Of a DNA stretch of 64,000 nt, positions 58,501 to 64,000 are shown one piece after another. The position numbers were made by a program, and so were the translations under genes. The stretch comes from JABDGR01 sp964561455 (lineage in GTDB: Bacteria > Verrucomicrobiota > Verrucomicrobiia > Opitutales > JABDGR01), in NCBI GenBank assembly GCA_964561455.1, contig CAZLPS010000013.1, forward strand, positions 1-64,000. Direction: 5' to 3'. The notes under the pieces were generated by a model. It worked only from the letters and a program-made list of their open reading frames with translations. It ran no database searches and was not told where the DNA came from. Each line of letters begins with the position of its first letter. Within the stretch, counting starts at the first letter, position 1.

Positions 58501-59209
58501 TTTTCATTTCATTGGGTACGTCCAATCCTATCTTTCCGTCCTTGGCACTCTTGGCAATTTCAGCGGGGTTCTGGTCGATAAAAATCTGTTTCTTTGAGAT
58601 ATCGGCCAGTCTCACCTTGAGGTCATTCTGCATCTTCTTGAGCTCATCTTGGGTGACGCCGGCCACCGGACCTTTATCCAGCCCGGTGTCAAACAAGTCG
58701 AGAATGGTCAAGGATTTGTTGTCGTCCGGGGAAAAGTTGGCGGCACGCAATGCCATTTGGGTCGCGTAGCGTATCTGGCGGCGCTTCTCGACATTTTGAG
58801 TCGAATTTCCGGGCGGCAGCATAATCCCGAGCACAATCAAATTGTCTTCTTTCTGTTCTCTTAAGGTTGCGACCAGGTTTGAAAAGGGAAGCGGTACCAC
58901 TCCCGCTAGCTTGACGTCCGCGCGAGTCCGGACCGTTAGAGCGTTCGATTTGGGTGTGCCCGGTCGTACCGGGACTCCGTTCATCATATCCACCAACGGC
59001 GCCAAGGGGTCTGCCCACAAAGGAGGCGTGACTGTGGTGAATGGAGTATAATCTTGATCAACTGGATTACTGCCCATGCCCGCAGCGAGGCTTTCTTCCG
59101 GCCGGCCGGAGTGCAGGTCAGGCTGTCTTAAAAATTGAAATGACGTTAACGAGAGAAGCGTCAACATCACGGGCAATAAATTGCTGACCCAGGAATTTTT
59201 TTGCGGCAT
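55535..59209 (-). CDS. Large membrane protein with extracytoplasmic receptor-like domain and seven C-terminal membrane segments
   Basis: 1224 residues. An N-terminal signal anchor (LLPVMLTLLSLTSFQFL) is followed by about 700 extracytoplasmic residues. Parts resemble a type I periplasmic-binding (branched-chain amino-acid receptor) fold: LGIMLPPGNS, VALFGPTYSSGL, IVLLGEWETPFGRGL and AIGILGTDVFDKISILRALR, then FPGAVFFTTNLDAQML. A helical, Lys/Asp-rich insertion lies at about residues 190-290. Seven membrane segments follow (about residues 735-1115) with a cytoplasmic loop and tail. No kinase, ATPase or other known output domain is visible. I recognise similar uncharacterised proteins but no function. 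Divergent from the exported protein and patatin genes. Confidence 0.75.
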   Translation of the reverse strand: MPQKNSWVSNLLPVMLTLLSLTSFQFLRQPDLHSGRPEESLAAGMGSNPVDQDYTPFTTVTPPLWADPLAPLVDMMNGVPVRPGTPKSNALTVRTRADVKLAGVVPLPFSNLVATLREQKEDNLIVLGIMLPPGNSTQNVEKRRQIRYATQMALRAANFSPDDNKSLTILDLFDTGLDKGPVAGVTQDELKKMQNDLKVRLADISKKQIFIDQNPAEIAKSAKDGKIGLDVPNEMKTSAKSPQTGLDKDKAKLQKDRIAADKMQAAYDEKAKSWLVPAEFFMKQVDPKDPNGKQDLRPVMVLWLSEEYLQSDSDYFLERFDEAMHQLQQPPTVALFGPTYSSGLTTLALGEVWRSLLEKNNDLNGRPLFTERLPIPIYSYRATASTEVMREEFIGSIEGLKNLRGYRPITFDDAMKLDGVVRRVGPLDDELCTALLEELDRRNVTLTIPKGSGPDPGQIVLLGEWETPFGRGLKETFDRKLDELAQKKNADKVRVAWYPYLAGLDLGLKASSNLASAGTNSTAGLGTVANLEKEVENNVSNTPRAFGDEQLDYLKRLADRIILHESGANVRAIGILGTDVFDKISILRALRETFPGAVFFTTNLDAQMLDPRNTRWTRNLVVASPFGLNLPDTEELKLNGWTPPFRATSQTALFYSLLDALYHANASSYQPPRDIRPHIFEIGRHTAVDLTPMQAPQDYDPTGNPNTRSWTKIETLIYGVVTAVFSFGLAWLLALRIRGLQMEYAKTEQAGLPVEKAGSWSLRQPRWKWLAPLIWVAGCFGVLFAFAWLIAVDAASGIGEPWNLLEGISLWPTEILRALALLLCGYFALMIYLQLQIVRVRLNRRFGLVPIKAPETQQKGLARIPESFVHWKRHLQGLKVKAGHHTGGAEPLVEKSGKQIKDAAEIWNDFTHILLSIWFWVFIGIGGMLMGGVIYHEVIVGDHPYMPVRGPIITDVNHYLMLASTMAVSVLLLLVWIITWQTIRFIRAISHPENKWPPSTYWQDLVGSQFFDLNDAGRKSDLSKTAITDNYESLVFLDPLYNLRFIAAMTQYTGEFVIYPFIVLLVVLISRIDLLDQFDWTPWYTIAMFGVFTVSVLLGLTLRYVAEKRRGESLRYFQRLAGSAIALTGYLDGRIRVSPTKAKTSATVTPPATPATGAGGVTILAENDTDRMKERGELAKRAGEEIEHLHIGVFSPLAQNPVLWAVLTPLTGMGGINILQYFIR

Positions 59210-59401
59210 GGAGCAAATGTCGGCGCAGGGACTCCAAGGCAGTCAGAACGCTGACCCTTTCGTAAGCAGCAATAGACGAGCAATATTTTCCTCTGTCAAG
59301 GCGCATCTGACCGGAATTCATGATGTGCATAATTAAGTTCACTTGTTTGCCTCGCAGCTTATAAGCCAGCTCCATGCGAATACAGTGATTCTCCCGGCCT
59401 T

Positions 59402-59419
59402 ATGGGGTACTTACCCCAT
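59402..59419. promoter_or_regulatory. Perfect palindrome, candidate operator
   Basis: ATGGGGTACTTACCCCAT: two 8-base half-sites with a 2-base centre. It lies about 190 bases from each divergent start codon. The short centre favours a protein-binding dyad over an RNA hairpin. Confidence 0.45.
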
Positions 59420-59431
59420 GACCACAGCCCC

Positions 59432-59462
59432 AACCTCTGGAGGGTCTCTATCAACAGAGGTT
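59432..59462. promoter_or_regulatory. Inverted repeat, candidate hairpin or operator
   Basis: AACCTCTG (59432-59439) pairs with CAGAGGTT (59455-59462) across 15 bases and is followed by TTGC. It could act as an attenuator-like hairpin in the plus-strand leader or as a binding site. Confidence 0.35.
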
Positions 59463-59598
59463 TTGCTTAAACATTTTTTCTGTTAAATCGAGAATTTCTC
59501 TTGCCACTCCATGGGTCAAGGCACCTAATCGCAGCGAAATTTGAATACTAAGTGAAATTGGCAAATGTCATTTGTCTACACCCCAAACGCATTCCCCT

Positions 59599-60486
59599 AT
59601 GAAAATCCCACATCGTCTTGGAACATGTCTGTTGGCCGCTGGCCTCGCAGCGTCGTGGCCGTTGTCGGCCTTCGCTCAAGGAACGTCCACGCCGCCCGCT
59701 GCAAACCCGACCATTAGCCCGGACAAGGCCGGAGCACTTGTCCCAAGCGGGAGCATCAGCTATGGCAATGGCGAGGCAGTGGCCTCCGTGCAGCTATATG
59801 CAACCGAACTGAGCTGGACTGGAAATCGCTCGATGCCTGTTGACAAAGATTCGGTCGTGGAAGGCCTGCGCTTTGATGCCTCGGTGGCTGTCAATTCGCC
59901 GACGGCGAGCACTTACACCAGCGCGCAGGTGACAAATCCGTTTTCAGGATTGATCAGCGGGTATTGGAGTTGGTTTGTAACACCCAATTCGGTCATCGTA
60001 GACCACGGATTGACTGGCAAAAGCTTCTCCACTGATCGCTATTTTCCAATCGCTCGCAGCAAAATCGATCTTCTCAATGAATTGTATATTTCGAACGGAT
60101 TGGGCGGCCAGGCAATTCAAACCAATCTGAAGGACCTGACGATTGCTCCGATGTTTACGGCCTATGCGGGCGTAGGCCTTTTCGCCGAACTCCCGTCCGT
60201 TATATCCGACCCCATCACGGCTGCGGCCAAAACGGTCAGTCCGTCCGTCAGCCCAAATTATATCAATCTCGAGGGTTTTGTCGCCGGACACGTAAGTAAC
60301 GAGAGGTCACTTGACCGCGCGTTTAACTCGACCAACGTAACTACCGCGTTTTCGACTTATGGCATTAAGGGCTCCATTGCCATTTCAGGGGCCTTTGCCC
60401 TGAATGTGTCTTACGGCGCCGGGATCGGGGCGGCGCGCCATTATGTCAATCAAACCACCACTTTCAGTTTGTCGTTCAGTCGCTAG
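59599..60486 (+). CDS. Exported protein, possible outer-membrane beta-barrel
   Basis: 295 residues from the ATG at 59599, chosen for the signal peptide (LGTCLLAAGLAASWPLSAFA, cleavage before QG). The mature protein is strand-rich with alternating hydrophobic residues and aromatic ends. It finishes TTTFSLSFSR, close to but not exactly a C-terminal aromatic barrel signature. No known family is recognised. It lies 233 bases upstream of the patatin-like gene on the same strand, so they may be co-expressed. Confidence 0.6.
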   Translation: MKIPHRLGTCLLAAGLAASWPLSAFAQGTSTPPAANPTISPDKAGALVPSGSISYGNGEAVASVQLYATELSWTGNRSMPVDKDSVVEGLRFDASVAVNSPTASTYTSAQVTNPFSGLISGYWSWFVTPNSVIVDHGLTGKSFSTDRYFPIARSKIDLLNELYISNGLGGQAIQTNLKDLTIAPMFTAYAGVGLFAELPSVISDPITAAAKTVSPSVSPNYINLEGFVAGHVSNERSLDRAFNSTNVTTAFSTYGIKGSIAISGAFALNVSYGAGIGAARHYVNQTTTFSLSFSR

Positions 60487-60719
60487 CGCCGTCGTCGCGC
60501 TCTGGAATTACGGGTCGCTTAATTCTTTTGGGCTTATGGAATTGTCTGCGGCCGTTCCACCGGAATTTTGGGTGAGAATTGGGCAATCACCCAGAGTTTG
60601 GGTGTGTGCTGGTTCCCACCGTCACTTGGCCCAAGATTTCCGGATATTGCGCTGATCTGGCAACGCGCCGGCAAGCCTTTTCCCAAACTGCCCCCATACA
60701 AACCACCCAAATTTACCTT

Positions 60720-63221
60720 ATGAATTCGCTCCAAGATTTGGTTTATCCGCCGCCATTGAAGACTGCGGAGGACCGCAAGGTTGGCGCGCGGCATGGGGCT
60801 TGCAGTAAGTGCTGGAGCGCGCCGCGGGTCGGCGTCGCGCTGTCAGGCGGGGGAATTCGCAGCGCCACGTTTTGCTTGGGATTGTTCCAAGCGTTAGCGG
60901 GGCAAAACCTCCTTAAGCATGTCGACTTTCTATCCACTGTTTCAGGCGGCGGGTATTTCGGAAGTTTTCTCGGTGCGCTTTACCAGCGTAAGGATTCCCT
61001 CCCTACTCAGAGCGTCGAGAAGACCCTGGCCGATCCGCAATCCTGGCCGGTGCGCTGGTTGCGGGAGAACGGGCGATACCTGTCCCCCAACGGGGCGGGT
61101 GGCCTGTGGGTGTTTGTCGGCACCATGCTGCGCAACTGCACCGCGATTCATGTGGTTCTCCTCACGTTCCTGCTGATGCAGTTTACGCTCGCCAATTTGG
61201 CTTGGGGCCAGATTTGGGCCAGCACAAATTTCCGGTTCGTCTACGAGAGGTACATGGCTCAGCACGAGTTGTTTGGAATTCAATTGAGCCCAAGTTTGTT
61301 GCTACCGATGTTGCCGTTTTTGGCGGTGATGCTGCCGACCGGTTTTGTTTATTGGTTTGTCGGAAGCGACAAAAGCCGGAACAGATTAACCCATGGGTTT
61401 ACAATCGGTCTGATGGCCGCCGTGGCCCTCGCGGTGTTTGCCGTCGTTGATTCCGCAGGTCAAACTCTTTACGCCAAATGGGTCGCCTTGGGTTTCGGCG
61501 TCCCCAAGACATGGATCGGATTTTCCGCCGTCGGCGCAGTCATTCTGGCGGGCGCGAAAAAACTCGCGGGGCTGTTGGAAAAAATGCCCTCGCACCGGGC
61601 CGTCAAGATACCGGTGAATTTGATAATTTCGCTGGTGGCGTTGGTTTGGGTCGCCTTTATTGCCGTCAGCCTGTCGTTCGTGGCGCATCTCCTCGCCTGG
61701 CAGGGTCTCCCGCCGTGGTCCCACGGCGCGGAGCCCCATCGAATGACACTTGGGCTCGTCGCCCTGGACCTGTTTGCTCTATCCCTGTTCTTTGGCTGGG
61801 ACCTCAGTTTCATAAATTTGTCGTCCCTTCAGCAAATCTATGCGGCGCGTCTGAAACGCGCTTACATCGGAGCTTCGAACCCGGACCGCATGAACAACAA
61901 GGACCAAAAAGGCTTCGATATCACCAACCCGCAGGACGATGACGACATTGCCTTCAAGGAGTATCATCCGGACGAGCATGGGGGGCCACTGCACATCATA
62001 AACGTCACGGTCAATGAGACTGTTTCCGGCAAGTCCCAAATCGACCAGCAGGATCGCAAAGGTTTATCCATGGCCATTGGCCCTTGTGGAATCAGCGTCG
62101 GCGACAAGGATCATGCCTTATGGACAAAGGATAAAAAGGTTGAAATTGGCAGCTCGATCACTACGTTGCCCAAAACAAACGTCAATGATTTCAACACGCT
62201 GCGCGGCAAGGAGGAATTGCAACCGGCCAACGATGGCGAAGTGGCTAAATTTTCACCCCATAAGGTGGAAGCGCTAAACTTGGGCCAGTGGGTCTCCATT
62301 TCGGGGGCTGCGGTTGCGACCGGCATGGGCGCAAACACGAACGTTGGTCTCAGCCTCTTATTGGGCCTGGCCAATGTCCGCCTCGGCTATTGGTGGAACA
62401 GCGGCGTGAACCCGCGGGACCGAGAGGCACGGACGAAACCCAGCCCTTCGGCCTGGGTGGGGGCCACCTTCGCGCGGTTGTTTACCGCGCAATCCTACCT
62501 TATTGATGAGTTTCTGGCGCGCTTTCATGGTCCTGCCCGCCGCGATTGGTATCTCTCCGACGGTGGTCATTTTGAGAACACCGCCGCCTACGAGCTCATC
62601 CGCCGGCGCCTCGACTTTATCATCGTCAGCGATGCCGGGCGGGACGCGACCTCCACCTTCGTAGATGTCGCGAACCTCGTGCGCAAGGCCCGCATTGATT
62701 TCAATGCCGAGATCGAATTCTTGCGGCGGGAATCCGCGACCGACCCGGCCCAAACCCGGCCGCAATACCCGGTGCCGCCGCTCAATAAGGTGGTGCATCC
62801 CGAATTACTCCTTGTAATCGGAGAGCCGGAGGATTTCGTGCCCGTTCCCGGCGCCCGGGACCCGGACGCCAAGGAACCCGCCAAGCCGTTTGGCTCCGCC
62901 CATGCCCTGCTGGCCAGGGTGCATTACCTCGACACCGACAAATTCTCCTGGATGCTCTTTTTGAAGCCGGGCCTCACCGGCGATGAACCGGAGGATGTGC
63001 TGGAATATCAAACATCCCAGCCCGATTTCCCCCAGGAGTCCACTGCCGATCAATTCTTCAATGAAGCCCAATGGGAGAGCTATCGCAAATTGGGTGAACA
63101 CATCGGCAATTTGGTCTTCGCCCAGCCCAAGGCAAAGGAGGAGCCCAAACCCGCGACTCAAGGCGCAGTCCCGTCCCTCGATTGGACGCCACATAGTATG
63201 AATGCTCCCGAAACAACTTAG
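60720..63221 (+). CDS. Membrane-embedded patatin-like phospholipase
   Basis: 833 residues from the ATG at 60720; a longer frame from 60579 has no signal or coding character. The oxyanion motif GVALSGGGIRSATF is at residues about 39-52. The nucleophile Ser lies in STVSGGGYFGS (about residue 76; the family's GXSXG is here VSGGG). The catalytic Asp is in YLSDGGHFENTAAYELI (about residue 614). About six membrane segments fill residues 135-370, between the Ser and Asp. The rest is soluble. Acyl hydrolase activity on membrane lipids is expected. The neighbours are a receptor-like membrane protein and a class 3 lipase, so the locus seems devoted to envelope lipids. Confidence 0.88.
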   Translation: MNSLQDLVYPPPLKTAEDRKVGARHGACSKCWSAPRVGVALSGGGIRSATFCLGLFQALAGQNLLKHVDFLSTVSGGGYFGSFLGALYQRKDSLPTQSVEKTLADPQSWPVRWLRENGRYLSPNGAGGLWVFVGTMLRNCTAIHVVLLTFLLMQFTLANLAWGQIWASTNFRFVYERYMAQHELFGIQLSPSLLLPMLPFLAVMLPTGFVYWFVGSDKSRNRLTHGFTIGLMAAVALAVFAVVDSAGQTLYAKWVALGFGVPKTWIGFSAVGAVILAGAKKLAGLLEKMPSHRAVKIPVNLIISLVALVWVAFIAVSLSFVAHLLAWQGLPPWSHGAEPHRMTLGLVALDLFALSLFFGWDLSFINLSSLQQIYAARLKRAYIGASNPDRMNNKDQKGFDITNPQDDDDIAFKEYHPDEHGGPLHIINVTVNETVSGKSQIDQQDRKGLSMAIGPCGISVGDKDHALWTKDKKVEIGSSITTLPKTNVNDFNTLRGKEELQPANDGEVAKFSPHKVEALNLGQWVSISGAAVATGMGANTNVGLSLLLGLANVRLGYWWNSGVNPRDREARTKPSPSAWVGATFARLFTAQSYLIDEFLARFHGPARRDWYLSDGGHFENTAAYELIRRRLDFIIVSDAGRDATSTFVDVANLVRKARIDFNAEIEFLRRESATDPAQTRPQYPVPPLNKVVHPELLLVIGEPEDFVPVPGARDPDAKEPAKPFGSAHALLARVHYLDTDKFSWMLFLKPGLTGDEPEDVLEYQTSQPDFPQESTADQFFNEAQWESYRKLGEHIGNLVFAQPKAKEEPKPATQGAVPSLDWTPHSMNAPETT

Positions 63222-63329
63222 CGTTGCGGAAAAGTATCAGGTACTTTTCCACGCTCGGCCCCACCCTGGTTGAAATTGATGCACAGATCCCTCATCGCTT
63301 GACGTTACGAAGCGGAGTACCACGGGTTC

Positions 63330-64000
63330 CTAAGGAAGTGCTGGGGCACCTGCAGCGAGGTATCTCTCGATGTTCGCCGCGTAGCCCGGAATGAGGGCAT
63401 GGTCGGCAACGGGCGCTTCCAGCAAGCGTCCCATATTTTCGAAACCAACGTCCACATTGAGCAGGAATGAGTTCCAGAAATGATCGTCGCTGTGTAGCAC
63501 TCCCTGGGCGTCGAAAAATCGGAGTTGGCCGCAGTGCCCATAGAAATCCGGGAAGGGAAAATGGGGGACAATTCGCGGCGGCACGCGGGTGACTATGTCT
63601 TCGTTATTGACGAAGCGGAACATAACATCGCCAAAATGGCTGTCACATTGCGTGCAAAAACCCAAGTCACCGATGCGCGGCTGGCCGAAGGTGTACAAAC
63701 CATTGACCGGCAGACGAGCGGAAAAAGTAAAAGCCGCCGTCGCCATCACCGCCAGCGCCCCTCCGAGGCTGTGACCGGTGATCCAAAGGGTTTGTCCGTT
63801 GTCCTGGAAACGGTTCACTTCGCCGAGCACGTCCTTCCAGTTTCTGGACAGCAGTTGCGCAAAACCATCGTGGACGGACCCAACATTCGGCGCGGTGAAA
63901 TACTCCGGAAAGGGCGACTGCCCAATTTCGCCGTCTGTCATCCAGTCGCGAATTTGGTCCGGCCGGGTTCCGCGAAAAGCCACCACCACTAAATTGGCCC
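63330..64000 (-). CDS. Class 3 lipase family protein (5' end beyond the window)
   Basis: At least 223 residues; the frame is open to the window edge, so the start lies outside. The alpha/beta-hydrolase features of lipase class 3 are VVVAFRGTRPDQIRDWMTD, nucleophile elbow ITGHSLGGALAV, acid loop FVNNEDIVTRVPP and a His in LHSDDHFWNS. It is expected to hydrolyse acylglycerols or other lipid esters. It converges on the patatin-like gene with a 108-base gap, the second lipid hydrolase of the locus. Confidence 0.9.
   Translation of the reverse strand, partial: ANLVVVAFRGTRPDQIRDWMTDGEIGQSPFPEYFTAPNVGSVHDGFAQLLSRNWKDVLGEVNRFQDNGQTLWITGHSLGGALAVMATAAFTFSARLPVNGLYTFGQPRIGDLGFCTQCDSHFGDVMFRFVNNEDIVTRVPPRIVPHFPFPDFYGHCGQLRFFDAQGVLHSDDHFWNSFLLNVDVGFENMGRLLEAPVADHALIPGYAANIERYLAAGAPALP

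Larger units (their letters stand above)
59210..59598. other. Divergent intergenic region with two inverted repeats
   Basis: It separates the large membrane protein (minus) from the exported protein (plus). It must contain promoters for both. The notable features are two perfect dyads at 59402-59419 and 59432-59462. No gene is seen. Confidence 0.55.

Noticed and set aside
60720..63221. Patatin as effector of a CBASS-type defence system
   Set aside because: No cyclic-nucleotide synthase or accessory gene of that system is present within the window next to it.

Overview
The window looks like a chromosomal segment of a free-living, Gram-negative, respiring bacterium, most likely of the Verrucomicrobiota (inference). 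The reasons are: RND efflux genes and outer-membrane type signal peptides; giant secreted propeller/Ig and HAF-repeat proteins that share a C-terminal 'NFxKYAFNL(D/N)P' module; a TIGR03067-type lipoprotein; a cbb3 oxidase with fused CcoN-CcoO; a class III fructose-1,6-bisphosphatase; and intergenic DNA full of short-period (7- and 9-nt) tandem arrays. I saw no rRNA, tRNA, CRISPR array, intact prophage or intact insertion sequence.

Layout. 1-1.2 kb: repeats and a broken REP-associated transposase fragment. 1.2-5.2 kb: three exported proteins (thioredoxin-TPR, a CXXCH protein and a matrixin-like metalloprotease, the last two translationally coupled). 5.3-10.8 kb: one giant exported protein of four propellers and seven Ig-like domains. 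11.1-16 kb: a hybrid histidine kinase and an OmpR-type two-component pair, divergent from an exported helical-repeat/Gly-rich protein (16.3-17.9 kb); paired TTAAG sites lie between them. 17.9-24.5 kb: a TetR-controlled tripartite RND efflux operon with matching operators before the TetR gene and the outer-membrane gene. 24.6-32.7 kb: a complete cbb3 oxidase operon, ccoS-ccoNO-ccoQ-ccoP-ccoG-ccoH-like-safE-like-ccoI. 33.4-37.6 kb: a tightly packed signalling cluster (PAS kinase, Rcp1-type receiver, receiver-kinase, LuxR-type regulator) followed by a nitroreductase. 37.8-51.5 kb: mixed single genes, including a GH28 pectinase-like enzyme, an anti-sigma-like protein, a HAF-repeat protein, a phospholipase C-like phosphoesterase, a membrane protein and class III FBPase.

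51.5-55.5 kb is accessory DNA: a truncated gene, coding remnants, a MazEF-like toxin-antitoxin pair and about 2 kb of intergenic repeats. 55.5-64 kb holds a lipid/envelope locus of unknown role: a 1224-residue membrane protein with a large extracytoplasmic domain and seven C-terminal membrane segments; an exported, possibly outer-membrane, protein; a membrane-embedded patatin-like phospholipase; and a class 3 lipase cut by the window edge.

The two most unusual observations are (i) a family of composite non-coding elements made of a 9-nt array, a short conserved core and 7-nt arrays, present at 71-250, 54508-54700 and 54940-55120, and (ii) the receptor-like/patatin/lipase locus at the right end.
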